36,256 nt of DNA from Lachnospiraceae bacterium (GCA_009911505.1 QXXL01000086.1:1-36256); one strand, 5' to 3'; counted from the stretch's first letter, positions 8,357-16,594 are shown. Made by a program: numbers and translations. The notes: generated by a model from the letters alone, not told the origin.

Positions 8357-9418
8357 ATGAAAAAAATTGTTTTAACAGGAGGTGGCACTGCCGGCCACGT
8401 AACGCCAAATATCGCCCTGATCCCTCACTTAAAAAAAGCCACTTATGATATTAGCTATATCGGCTCTTACCAAGGAATGGAAAAAGAACTCATTGAAGCA
8501 GAGCATATCCCCTACTATGGTATTTCTTCCGGCAAGCTTCGCCGCTACCTAGATTTCAAAAATCTTTCCGATCCGTTTAAGGTCGTTAAAGGAATTACAC
8601 AATCCATAAGGCTGTTAGGCAAGTTAAAGCCCGATATTGTATTTTCTAAAGGAGGCTTTGTTTCCGTACCGGTTGTCCTTGCTGCAAGGTTCCGTAAAAT
8701 CCCCGTCATTATCCACGAATCGGACATAACGCCTGGGCTTGCCAATAAGATTGCCATACCCGCAGCCAAAAAAGTCTGCTGCAATTTTCCAGAAACCTTA
8801 AAATACCTGCCAAAAGACAAAGCCGTCTTAACTGGATCTCCAATCCGTGAAGAGCTGCTGTTGGGAAATCCCGGCCATGCGCGTGACTATTGCCATTTCC
8901 ACAGCGATAAACCCGTCCTTTTAGTTATCGGCGGAAGCTCCGGATCTAAAATAATCAATGACACCATCCGCGCCCAGCTTTCTGTACTGTTAAACAATTT
9001 TCAGGTAATCCATCTTTGCGGGCGGGGCAATATCGACAACAGCTTAATGAAGACCGCGGGCTATGCACAATTTGAATATATTAGCCAACAGCTTAAGGAT
9101 ATGTTTGCGTTAGCTGATATTGTAATTTCCCGTGCGGGCGCTAACGCAATCTGTGAACTGCTTGCACTTCGCAAACCAAACATCTTGATCCCGCTTTCTG
9201 CAAACGCAAGCAGGGGAGATCAAATATTAAATGCAAAATCATTTGAAAAGCAAGGATTTTCTTATATAATTCAAGAAGAAAATTTAAACGGCGATACCCT
9301 TCATGCCGCAATCCAGACTGTCTTACGCCAAAAAAGCTCATATATTTCTGCCATGGCGGCAAGCGGGCAAATGGATTCTATCCAGACAATTATTGGGCTA
9401 ATTGAAGAATTGATATAA
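8357..9418 (+). CDS. murG: UDP-N-acetylglucosamine--lipid I N-acetylglucosaminyltransferase MurG
   Basis: This 353-aa peripheral membrane GT28-family glycosyltransferase adds GlcNAc to lipid I to give lipid II, the last cytoplasmic step of peptidoglycan precursor synthesis. The N-terminal donor/acceptor loop GGGTAGHVTPN is present, as are GGSSGS mid-protein and RAGANAICELLALRKP in the C-terminal Rossmann domain. The ATG at 8357 follows AAGAAAGGAAA by about 12 nt; an in-frame start at 8252 would precede the promoter. The gene stands outside any mur/fts cluster, which is seen in some Clostridia. It converges on the HIT gene across a shared 23-bp inverted repeat. Confidence 0.94.
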   Translation: MKKIVLTGGGTAGHVTPNIALIPHLKKATYDISYIGSYQGMEKELIEAEHIPYYGISSGKLRRYLDFKNLSDPFKVVKGITQSIRLLGKLKPDIVFSKGGFVSVPVVLAARFRKIPVIIHESDITPGLANKIAIPAAKKVCCNFPETLKYLPKDKAVLTGSPIREELLLGNPGHARDYCHFHSDKPVLLVIGGSSGSKIINDTIRAQLSVLLNNFQVIHLCGRGNIDNSLMKTAGYAQFEYISQQLKDMFALADIVISRAGANAICELLALRKPNILIPLSANASRGDQILNAKSFEKQGFSYIIQEENLNGDTLHAAIQTVLRQKSSYISAMAASGQMDSIQTIIGLIEELI

Positions 9419-9428
9419 TGTTACATTT

Positions 9429-9479
9429 GCTGTATCAAAGAGGGGCTGTACTTTTAGTACAGCCCCTCTTTGATACAGC
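9429..9479. terminator. Bidirectional terminator hairpin, 23-bp perfect stem
   Basis: Arms 9429-9451 and 9457-9479 are exact reverse complements around the 5-nt loop TTTTA. The element sits between convergent murG and the HIT gene. The HIT stop codon is in the loop and its last eight or so codons form one arm. There is no clear U-run on either side. Confidence 0.7.
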
Positions 9480-9879
9480 CACAGATTTCTTTCATCTCCT
9501 CTGCCGTAAATGTTTCATGGCTCCATGTTAAAATATCATCATTCTTCATCTTATTATAACGTGGAATCAAGTGCAGATGAAAATGAAATACAGTCTGCCC
9601 AGCCACCTCTTTATTATTCTGTACCAAGTTAAAGCCATCACACTTTAATTTATCCGTCATATGGATTGCCAGTTTCTTAGCAAGTATCATAGCATCCCCC
9701 ACAAGCTGCGTATCTATTTCATACAAATCCGCAAAATGCTCTTTTGGAATAATCAAAGCATGCCCTTTTGAAGCAGGCGCAGCATCTAGAATTACCCGGA
9801 ACTTCCCGTCTTCGTAAATTGTATTTGTCGGGATTTCCCCGGAGGCCAGTTTGCAAAAAATACAATTGTTATCTTTCAT
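9454..9879 (-). CDS. HIT family nucleotide hydrolase/transferase
   Basis: This 141-aa protein carries the histidine-triad signature HFHLHLIPR and the N-terminal CIFCKLASGEIP zinc-type segment of the Hint branch (HinT/PKCI). Such enzymes hydrolyse adenosine phosphoramidates and aminoacyl-AMPs in the cytosol. I chose the ATG at 9879 (MKDNNCIFCK) because AAGGAG lies about 7 nt before it; an in-frame start at 9936 adds 19 unsupported residues. The extreme 3' end of the gene forms one arm of a long hairpin, so the C-terminal residues (CGCIKEGLY) are encoded by structured RNA. Confidence 0.93.
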   Translation of the reverse strand: MKDNNCIFCKLASGEIPTNTIYEDGKFRVILDAAPASKGHALIIPKEHFADLYEIDTQLVGDAMILAKKLAIHMTDKLKCDGFNLVQNNKEVAGQTVFHFHLHLIPRYNKMKNDDILTWSHETFTAEEMKEICGCIKEGLY

Positions 9880-9995
9880 ATCATATTCTCCTTTTTTTGT
9901 CGAATTTGGTAGCTCATTTTGTCTTGAAATGCACATTTTTAAATGCTAAAATATTTGCAATATGAATATTTTTTCAAATAGTGGGAGGAATTTAC

Positions 9996-10643
9996 ATGAC
10001 AAACGAAGATTACCAAAAAATTTTCCATGAAATCAAAAACTATATTACATTTATTAACAGTTCCCTGCAATTAGTTGAAAAAATGCATCCGGAAATTAAT
10101 GAATACCCTTACTGGACAAGCTCTATGCAGGAATTAACTTCCCTAAAGAAAATGCTAATCGAACTGAACTCTGCGCGTTCCTCAAGCGAACTTACTCTGC
10201 TTCCTACTTCCCCGGATAAATTTTTATCAGAACTTGAACATGCATGCCCTGCCATATTCCATTCTAAAGACTTCCATTTAAAAATAGCAAAAGAAGCTTC
10301 CCTGCCTGCCACTTGCCCTATCGATCCAGATCAGCTTAGGCGGGCCCTGTTCAATATCCTTAAAAATGCATATGAAGCTATGGGGGGCACAGGGACTGTG
10401 CAGCTTAAGGTATACCAGAAGGATTCTTTTCTGCACCTTGATATTACCGATTCAGGCGGCGGTATCGATCCAAAAATCCTGCCGGAACTTTTTACGCCCT
10501 TTAAAACTACTAAACAAGGGGGCACAGGCCTTGGACTGTTAATTGCAAAGCAAGCAATTGAAGCACATGGGGGCCGCCTGACTGTAGATTCCCGGCCACA
10601 GGATGGCTGCACATTTTCTATTTCATTGCCAATTCCTAATTAA
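9996..10643 (+). CDS. Minimal soluble histidine kinase without a sensor domain
   Basis: This 215-aa protein consists only of a dimerisation/phosphoacceptor helix and a HATPase_c domain. The H-box is FHEIKNYITFINSSLQL with the probable phosphoacceptor His11. The N-box is NILKNAYEA, G1 is DSGGGI, F is FTPFKTTK and G2 is GGTGLGL. No membrane segment, PAS or other input domain precedes the H-box. The ATG at 9996 follows GGGAGGA by 6 nt. No response regulator is nearby, so it may act as a phosphorelay partner, possibly towards Spo0A-type regulators (inference). It is divergent from the HIT gene and its 3' end overlaps the convergent flavodoxin gene by 4 bp. Confidence 0.85.
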   Translation: MTNEDYQKIFHEIKNYITFINSSLQLVEKMHPEINEYPYWTSSMQELTSLKKMLIELNSARSSSELTLLPTSPDKFLSELEHACPAIFHSKDFHLKIAKEASLPATCPIDPDQLRRALFNILKNAYEAMGGTGTVQLKVYQKDSFLHLDITDSGGGIDPKILPELFTPFKTTKQGGTGLGLLIAKQAIEAHGGRLTVDSRPQDGCTFSISLPIPN

Positions 10644-11638
10644 TCATCTATGAAATTGAATATAGTATCCAACATCCTCAACGTCTTAAAATTGCCCTTC
10701 GCTGTCATAACGCCTGTCATAAATGCCCTCTGGAATGTCATCCTGCCGTTGATAATATTTGCCATAATATCGGAACTAAGCTTAGCATAGACATCAATAT
10801 TATCTTCATTGCCATAATAACAGGTCAGTTCATCCCCCCGTACATCCAGGTACAGGGGCTGTTTTTTGCCTTCTATCATAAACAGGTAGGAGGCCCGGAA
10901 GCCTTCCTCGGGAATAAAATGGCTTTCAAATTCCTTCACAAACATCTTATCGTCCGCTTCATTGCTCTTCCCTAAGATATCCTTAAACATAGAGGCCAGC
11001 TCCTCGATATCTTCCTTCTGTTTTTTCACATATGTATCATCTGATACATACTTAGAAAGCTGTTCACTCTCCTGTGGCGTAAGCTCCATAGACGGCGTCC
11101 GCAGCACTGTCTGCTTTATTGCCTGGTTGCTGCTTGGCAGCGCTTTCATTTTCTGGGAAATAGAGCGGTAAAGGTTCTCTGCCTTTTTCTCAATAATTAA
11201 AGTATATTCCTGGTTCATCTCAAAAGTAACTAAATCCTCTACATAACCGCACAACCCGCTGCAGGGCTGCCCTCCTAGGATGACCCAGGCATTCTCCAAT
11301 GTCATAACGCCTTCCCGTTCCCCATATGTGGTGGACATAACAATAGGCTGCATATAGAGGGAGCTCATCATCTCCTTGTCCCCGTACAGCCAGCAGGCGT
11401 CTAAAAACTGCTGCATATAGCCGCCAATCCCAAGCCATTCCACCGTAGTTGCCAGGATAATGCCATCTGCATCCTTAAAGGTATGGGGCAGCGTAGAAAT
11501 TTCGTTCTTATGCTCATAGATATTAAATCGTTCTACTGTAACCCGCAGTTCCTTTAATACATCCTCCATCTTGTCCAACACATACAATGTGGGATCATCT
11601 AACAAACCTCTGCCGCCATAGTATATCTTAATTTTCAT
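10640..11638 (-). CDS. Flavodoxin-fold / SCP2-like fusion protein
   Basis: This 332-aa protein has an N-terminal flavodoxin or NADPH-dependent FMN reductase-like half. KIKIYYGGRG starts the fold, DGIILATTVEWLGIGGYMQQFLDAC is the usual flavin-loop region, and a GGQPC segment follows. A helical linker leads to a C-terminal SCP2/sterol-carrier-like domain (about residues 220-332: ESHFIPEEGFRASYLFMIEG, then ending MTGVMTAKGNFKTLRMLDTIF). The first half probably binds FMN and the second a lipid or hydrophobic ligand; the substrate is unknown. I preferred the ATG at 11638 because GGAGG lies 5 nt before it. A 16-bp inverted repeat lies 54 bp upstream. Confidence 0.72.
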   Translation of the reverse strand: MKIKIYYGGRGLLDDPTLYVLDKMEDVLKELRVTVERFNIYEHKNEISTLPHTFKDADGIILATTVEWLGIGGYMQQFLDACWLYGDKEMMSSLYMQPIVMSTTYGEREGVMTLENAWVILGGQPCSGLCGYVEDLVTFEMNQEYTLIIEKKAENLYRSISQKMKALPSSNQAIKQTVLRTPSMELTPQESEQLSKYVSDDTYVKKQKEDIEELASMFKDILGKSNEADDKMFVKEFESHFIPEEGFRASYLFMIEGKKQPLYLDVRGDELTCYYGNEDNIDVYAKLSSDIMANIINGRMTFQRAFMTGVMTAKGNFKTLRMLDTIFNFIDD

Positions 11639-11691
11639 AGCTTCCTCCATCCGAAAACCGTTTTGCTTTCTGGCTTGATACGCTTTTCTTT

Positions 11692-11730
11692 ATAGTATAT
11701 TGATTTTTAATGGTAAAATCAATATACTAT
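11692..11730. terminator. 16-bp perfect inverted repeat at the rhomboid 3' end
   Basis: Arms 11692-11707 and 11715-11730 are perfect reverse complements with a 7-nt loop. The rhomboid stop codon (11719-11721) and its last three codons lie in one arm. The stem is AT-rich and no U-run follows, so it could be a terminator, an mRNA 3' stabiliser, or an operator for the downstream flavodoxin gene. Confidence 0.5.
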
Positions 11731-12348
11731 GTGCGATTTCTTGGAATGTTTGCAGATTTTTGATGCCAATGCAAAGATGCTGCCAATTAAAACACCGCCT
11801 GCTATCCCGCCAATATGCCCCCAATTATCAACCCCTGTCGTAGTAAACCCATAATACAGGCTAAGTGCCGCCATCCCAAGCAGCCCCCTTGCCGTCAGAT
11901 TGCCAATTTTACCCCGGTGCCATACCGCCCAGGCAAGCAGCCCGCCGATTACACCGAATACTGCACCAGACGCCCCTGCAGATACGGCATGCTCTGCAGC
12001 CCCCCATTCTGCGTATAAGGATAGCAGGCTGCCACACAGCCCGGCGCACAAATATAATACCGCAAAACGGACACTTCCCAATACACCCTCCAGCCGCATT
12101 CCGGCCACGCCAAGGACAAGCATATTGTTCATCAAATGGTCTGCACCGAAATGTAAAAACATACAGGTAAATAAACGGTAAAATTCACCCCCTGCATGAA
12201 TCAAAGGCTCATAGGCTGCACCATGCTCAATCATAAAATAACTGTCTTGTGTATCTCCCATAATTTCTAAGATAAGCCAGATCAATATATTGGCTATGAT
12301 AAACAGAATTGTAATGTATGGTACAGATTCCTGGTTTTTTAGTTCCAT
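11719..12348 (-). CDS. Rhomboid-family intramembrane serine protease
   Basis: This 209-aa polytopic membrane protein probably cleaves substrates inside or near the membrane. The catalytic Ser127 is in GASGAVFG and the catalytic His178 is in GHIGGIAGG. The supporting HLMNNM motif of transmembrane helix 2 is present, as is the loop-1 region (FYRLFTCMFLHFGADH). About six hydrophobic segments are visible, which is the minimal bacterial rhomboid core. The ATG at 12348 follows AGGGA at short spacing; a GTG at 12360 would add four residues. It lies just downstream of the Tad operon on the same strand, 121 bp after the FHA gene, so read-through is possible, but a functional link is only a guess. Confidence 0.92.
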   Translation of the reverse strand: MELKNQESVPYITILFIIANILIWLILEIMGDTQDSYFMIEHGAAYEPLIHAGGEFYRLFTCMFLHFGADHLMNNMLVLGVAGMRLEGVLGSVRFAVLYLCAGLCGSLLSLYAEWGAAEHAVSAGASGAVFGVIGGLLAWAVWHRGKIGNLTARGLLGMAALSLYYGFTTTGVDNWGHIGGIAGGVLIGSIFALASKICKHSKKSHIVY

Positions 12349-12469
12349 AAAATCCCTCACTTCCCGAAAAATATTTTGTATATCACATTATAATGTATCT
12401 GGCATATTTTTCAAGTGGGATAATAGGTAGTCAAACCATTGCAGTCCGCATAAGATCCACCGGACATTA

Positions 12470-13579
12470 TTAAACAAATCTATAGCATACCTGTGCAAAT
12501 GCAACCTTGTCGTTTTTTTGAAGCTTTACACGTTCTTTATAATTGAGCAGTTCCCCATTGCGGTATGTCCCATTTGTAGAATTCATATCTTCTAAATAGA
12601 AGTTGTCCTCTTCCTTTGTAATTCTTGCATGTATCCTGCTGACGGTTTTGTCCGGAATTATCCCATCTACCTCTCCGTCCTGGCTGCCAATCAAATAAAC
12701 ATCCGTTGTAATAGGAAAGTTCATCCCAACTCCCTCGCCTTCATATTTCAGTTCCCCTAACATCTGGCTGGTTTCACTGCCTAAAAATACCGTTGGGTAT
12801 GCGTGTTCTTTGGCGTATTCCCTGGGCTCGTAACTACAGGCTCTGAAATGCTGTTTTTTCTTCCTGGAAAAAAATGGCGGCATTAGCCATTTTTTCTGAC
12901 TGGCCCTCTGGAAAACATGATTCTTTACTGCCCCTTTAGGGCTCACCGTGGCGGCAGCCTTCGTCAACACGGCAGCTTTTTCTACCGCCCCATTCCCCCC
13001 CTGTCCTTTTTGTTCCTGTACCATGCCTTCTGTTTGCCCTTTTTCACAATAGAGGATTGCAAGCAGCCCTTCTAAATCCACATGCCCTTGCCTGCATTTT
13101 TCGTATACATCATAGCATTTTTGCATGCCTGCGCGGTTCTCATGATCCATATGGGACAGATAATATTCCATAAAACTTTGTAGCGCCTCGTCAAACGGGG
13201 TTTTGCCAAACGGCAGATAGCAAAATACAATTTCCTTTTCCTCCATGTCCACAAATATATGCCCGGGCTGCAATGAGATGCCGTCCTCACAAAGCAAGTA
13301 TTCGCCCGCCTGCACAACTGTCTCCGCGAGTGAAGTAATTAATTTCCGTAAAAGTATGCTTCCTGCTTCTTTCATTTTTATCCAGTCTTCAAATGCCTGT
13401 TTCCCGCTAATGTCATACCAAAACTGCAATTTGTCATCTGCATTTGAAATGCGGGCAGGCAGTAGGCCCGGTATGCTGTTTTCTGCCAGCATAAACGTTT
13501 CATATCCCGGCATGGCATACTCTGTGCTGCATACCATATAGCTTTTCCCCTGATATCTTCTGTATTCCATTTGATTCAC
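12470..13579 (-). CDS. FHA-domain protein with a DUF6382-like N-terminus, Tad operon
   Basis: This 369-aa cytosolic protein ends in a forkhead-associated domain (about residues 285-369; signatures TVSRIHARI and EDMNSTNGTYRNGELL), which binds phosphothreonine peptides. The N-terminal 160 residues resemble the DUF6382 region found with FHA domains in Lachnospiraceae. A basic, low-complexity linker joins the two. It starts with GTG at 13579, 7 nt after AGGGTGAT, overlapping the preceding TadE-like stop, so it is the last gene of the Tad operon. FHA domains usually read Ser/Thr kinase signals, so it may couple pilus assembly to phosphorylation (inference). No kinase gene is present in the window. 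Confidence 0.85.
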   Translation of the reverse strand: MNQMEYRRYQGKSYMVCSTEYAMPGYETFMLAENSIPGLLPARISNADDKLQFWYDISGKQAFEDWIKMKEAGSILLRKLITSLAETVVQAGEYLLCEDGISLQPGHIFVDMEEKEIVFCYLPFGKTPFDEALQSFMEYYLSHMDHENRAGMQKCYDVYEKCRQGHVDLEGLLAILYCEKGQTEGMVQEQKGQGGNGAVEKAAVLTKAAATVSPKGAVKNHVFQRASQKKWLMPPFFSRKKKQHFRACSYEPREYAKEHAYPTVFLGSETSQMLGELKYEGEGVGMNFPITTDVYLIGSQDGEVDGIIPDKTVSRIHARITKEEDNFYLEDMNSTNGTYRNGELLNYKERVKLQKNDKVAFAQVCYRFV

Positions 13580-13779
13580 TTTTCTATCACCCTTTCTGTA
13601 AATTTCAAAACACGTACCCGCCCGTCAGCATCAAACCCTTCTTCCCAACCGCTTACAGAAGCCTGCCTGGCACATTCGTATAATTCATATCCTAAATAGA
13701 CTGGCGCAAACAACACAAATACCAAAATCGGCATAAGTAAAGCTAGTTCTACAGTATAAGATGCTTCCTGCCTCTTCAT
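13576..13779 (-). CDS. Short TadE-like pseudopilin
   Basis: This 67-aa protein reads MKRQEA then SYTVELALLMPILVFVLF, a class-III-type prepilin signal: a short basic leader, processing after Ala6, Glu at mature +5 and a hydrophobic helix. The remaining 40 residues are polar. It is shorter than typical TadE (about 150 aa or more). The ATG at 13779 has AGGTGA upstream; a longer in-frame reading from 13917 runs through the second peptidase gene and is not needed. It overlaps the peptidase stop upstream and the FHA start downstream by 4 bp each. It is likely a minor pilin cleaved by one of the two Tad prepilin peptidases. Confidence 0.8.
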   Translation of the reverse strand: MKRQEASYTVELALLMPILVFVLFAPVYLGYELYECARQASVSGWEEGFDADGRVRVLKFTERVIEK

Positions 13780-14204
13780 AAGATCACCTGCCCTGCCACC
13801 ATACACAGATATCCCAAGAATAAAAACGGCACAAATGGAATCCGCCCATCCCTTTTGCAGCAGCCAAACAATAGCAGAAAAATACCACATATCCCTGCCA
13901 GGGAAAAAGAAAGGCACATCAGAGCCAGATTTTTTTCTGCACCCAGGTACAACCCTGTAAGAATAAATATAATACCGTCTCCTATTCCAATTTTCCCGCC
14001 TGTCAGACAGCCAAGCAAAATGACCCAGGCACCGGAAAACATCCCCTCTATCATTTCAAATATACTGATATCCGGGGACAGCAGGTGCAGTATAATCCCC
14101 AAGATTCCTGAAAATAATGTAATTGTTACAGTAATTTTATTGTCTCTTAAATCCTCCAGGCTGTGCACGCCCAAAGTCCCAAGTAATACATATGACTGTA
14201 TCAT
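13776..14204 (-). CDS. Prepilin peptidase (A24, TadV/CpaA type), second copy
   Basis: This 142-aa polytopic aspartic protease resembles TadV. The two active-site aspartates expected for the family are D18 (EDLRDNKI) and D76 in the GxGD motif (KIGIGDGI). About four to five membrane helices are visible and the methyltransferase domain of long PilD enzymes is absent. The ATG follows AAAGGGG. The gene sits between the Cys-repeat TadE/G gene and the short TadE gene, away from the first peptidase at the head of the operon. The two copies share motifs but little other sequence, which suggests different substrates rather than a recent duplication. Confidence 0.85.
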   Translation of the reverse strand: MIQSYVLLGTLGVHSLEDLRDNKITVTITLFSGILGIILHLLSPDISIFEMIEGMFSGAWVILLGCLTGGKIGIGDGIIFILTGLYLGAEKNLALMCLSFSLAGICGIFLLLFGCCKRDGRIPFVPFLFLGYLCMVAGQVIL

Positions 14205-14207
14205 AAA

Positions 14208-15038
14208 CTACCCCTTTCCGCATTTACTGCAAGCATTCCTGCCATTTATTTTATCCAGGCGCACAGCATATACTGTACGTTTCAGCCGGCTGCAGCCTTT
14301 TATTGTATGGTATCTGTCTCCATATTTTGTAAAATAGACACTGCCCATTTCCATACCTGAGCCTTTCATACATGATCTGCACGGGTAATATTTGCCGCCG
14401 CTTTCATTACGCAGCTTATCGATTCTTTTTTTATCTGCACTTTTTATGGAAGGATTTAGGTAACTGCATCCCCGGTTTTTATGATACACCGTTCCAGCCG
14501 GAGTTATGTATACAATTTCTCCGTCTGTATTTTCCTCTGCCTCCCTGCCAGTCCAGCTGCGGCATACTAACTTCTGTGTCACTTTTATTCTATGTTTCCC
14601 AAACAGGGCAACCGGAAGACAGATTTCATAATCTGCCTGTAATCTTATAAAGCTGCCCGAAAAATCAGACTCCATGAGGGAAATCCCCCATCTGCCATGC
14701 CGGATAAATTGCTTTACCGCTGCTTGTTTTCCCAGGTTCTTTTGCAGCAGTGACTGCGCTAACATAGATGTAGCCGTATCCTTGCCAGCTTTTTCATTTT
14801 TGCAGGCAAGCACGGACAGCTCCCGCCCTGTTTTAAGCAGTGCATTGCCTACTGCCTGCTGTATTACAAGCGCCTGGAAAAAGAACAGCAGCACTGCCAT
14901 AAACGTGGCAAAAAATGGAAACGCTACCGCACACTCTGCCATATAGGATCCTTCTGTGCGGATACAGGGCGGTGCCCCTGTACTTTCTGGTTTTACTATG
15001 TAATATCCGACAGGCAGGGAATTTTCATTATCTTGCAT
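14208..15038 (-). CDS. TadE/TadG-like pseudopilin with twin Cys-rich C-terminal repeats
   Basis: This 276-aa protein has an unusually long polar leader of 30 residues ending in RTEG. SYMAECAVAFPFFATFMAVL follows, a prepilin-like helix with Glu at mature +5. A TadE-like body continues to about residue 170. The C-terminus contains two copies of a motif of the form VY-T--G--YH---GCS-L followed by C--C: GTVYHKNRGCSYL...YYPCRSC and DRYHTIKGCSRL...NACSKC. Similar small Cys modules are presumed metal-binding in other Firmicute proteins. The ATG at 15038 has GGAGGTG upstream. The combination suggests a surface-exposed, metal- or disulfide-stabilised minor pilin; the metal is inference. Confidence 0.75.
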   Translation of the reverse strand: MQDNENSLPVGYYIVKPESTGAPPCIRTEGSYMAECAVAFPFFATFMAVLLFFFQALVIQQAVGNALLKTGRELSVLACKNEKAGKDTATSMLAQSLLQKNLGKQAAVKQFIRHGRWGISLMESDFSGSFIRLQADYEICLPVALFGKHRIKVTQKLVCRSWTGREAEENTDGEIVYITPAGTVYHKNRGCSYLNPSIKSADKKRIDKLRNESGGKYYPCRSCMKGSGMEMGSVYFTKYGDRYHTIKGCSRLKRTVYAVRLDKINGRNACSKCGKG

Positions 15039-15079
15039 AGAGGCACCTCCCTGTACCCGTATCCTCTATTACGTTTTGT

Positions 15080-16591
15080 CTATTCTCCATATATATATGA
15101 CACTTCCTCCAAAAACTGATATCCACCAATGCCGCTTGTCCCTAATAATCCCCAAAATAGCGTATTTGCGTGGTATTCTGACTTAGCTTTCATTCCAACA
15201 AGCATCGTATCCATGCGGCAGGCTTCATATCCTTTTGTGCTGCGTAAACTGTGCTCCATTAAATCCATGCATCGGTAGGCGGCATGCTTTGCCGTTTTAA
15301 GGTACAGCAGGGCATCCAAATAATTCTCATAAGACATGCCGTTTGTTTCCCCCTTATATTCCCCTGCCAGAGCATTCTCAAGGTTCATAAGCTGTGTTTG
15401 CCAGCAGGCTGCATCCTTTATCAAGGGAATTTTCCCACCAGATAAAAGGGCTCTTACATCACAGATACTTTCCATATATGCCCAAGCCGCCAAAATCCCT
15501 TCTTTCACAGCATGAATAACGGCCGGGTTTACAGAAGCCCCTGCAATTGCAGCAGCAGCCGACAGGGCTTGTGCCTGCTTTGCCCCGTCCTGCTGCAAAT
15601 ACAGAAAATTTAACCCTTCCCGCATCAAAACGAGCTTTTTCGCTACGCCTTTTAAATTTTCTTTATCGCTGCCTTTACCACATATAATATATTCTATGCC
15701 ATAAGAAAGCGCGCCGCTTTCCTTAGGCTGTACTGCATTCCCCACCAAAGGCTTCATAAACTCCTGCATTAAAATGCGTTCATACCAGCCTGGATTTTTG
15801 CCCTGTTTATAGCTGCCTTTGGCACAATCCCGTTTTAACAGGCAATTATCCACAGAAATTTCTTTGGAAGAGCAGGTTTTCCCCTTTGGAAGGACCAATG
15901 TGAGAATACCTTGTTGACGCAGCGCTTTTATAATTTCCAACAAATTTTTCTGAGGGGCATCTTCCTGCAATAAACTATCTGCGGGCACCTCCTTGCTCTG
16001 CCCCCTCACGGCGCCCTCCGCCTGCGCCGCATCTTTTGCACCTTCTTCCTCCGCAATCCCTTTTAACGCGGCATTGGCTCCTGCTATGAAGTCTTCGGGG
16101 TTTCCGCCTTCCTGCGATTTTTTATCTGTGTTCTCAATCCGCTCCTTAATTACTTCAGCTGCCCGCAAGCTGATTTCCCCCTTCATTGCCTTTGCTGCCT
16201 GCATAATAAAGACTTTTCCCTGCTCATCTGTCACCAAACGGTAATTGGTGATTTCTACCCCAGCTGTCTGCATCCGGTAAAAATTTACGCCTGTATTTTT
16301 TTCGCCTGGCAAAAAATTATCCCCAGCCAAAGCTTCCATCTCATCTTGCATACGCCCAATATCACAAACGCCCTTGCCAAAACCCCCGTCCAGCAAAAAC
16401 ATCCGGTATTCATCAAAAAGGACCGGCTGGTATCCAGCAAACAGCGATTCAGCCACCAGGTTCGCCCATTCTTTGGCATCCATACTTAACCCATCATATC
16501 TTACCGCTTCCAAAAGGCCCAGGATAAAAACTGCCAGGGCTGTAAGCGCCAGGCAAAGAGGTACAGTAATAGAGCCATCCTTTTTTCCCAC
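15080..16591 (-). CDS. DUF5702-type Tad-associated membrane-anchored protein
   Basis: This 503-aa protein begins MGKKDG then SITVPLCLALTALAVFILGL, a prepilin-like N-terminus with Ser at +1 but Pro instead of Glu at +5. A large extracytoplasmic region follows, with charged low-complexity and helical segments. It fits the DUF5702 family that accompanies Tad genes in Lachnospiraceae. Lack of Glu5 is typical of GspK-type tip pseudopilins, so it may cap the pilus (inference). The start is GTG at 16591, only 3 bp past the Flp stop, with GGAG inside the end of the flp gene, so translation is probably coupled to the pilin gene. The reaction or ligand is unknown. Confidence 0.75.
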   Translation of the reverse strand: MGKKDGSITVPLCLALTALAVFILGLLEAVRYDGLSMDAKEWANLVAESLFAGYQPVLFDEYRMFLLDGGFGKGVCDIGRMQDEMEALAGDNFLPGEKNTGVNFYRMQTAGVEITNYRLVTDEQGKVFIMQAAKAMKGEISLRAAEVIKERIENTDKKSQEGGNPEDFIAGANAALKGIAEEEGAKDAAQAEGAVRGQSKEVPADSLLQEDAPQKNLLEIIKALRQQGILTLVLPKGKTCSSKEISVDNCLLKRDCAKGSYKQGKNPGWYERILMQEFMKPLVGNAVQPKESGALSYGIEYIICGKGSDKENLKGVAKKLVLMREGLNFLYLQQDGAKQAQALSAAAAIAGASVNPAVIHAVKEGILAAWAYMESICDVRALLSGGKIPLIKDAACWQTQLMNLENALAGEYKGETNGMSYENYLDALLYLKTAKHAAYRCMDLMEHSLRSTKGYEACRMDTMLVGMKAKSEYHANTLFWGLLGTSGIGGYQFLEEVSYIYGE

Positions 16592-16594
16592 CAG

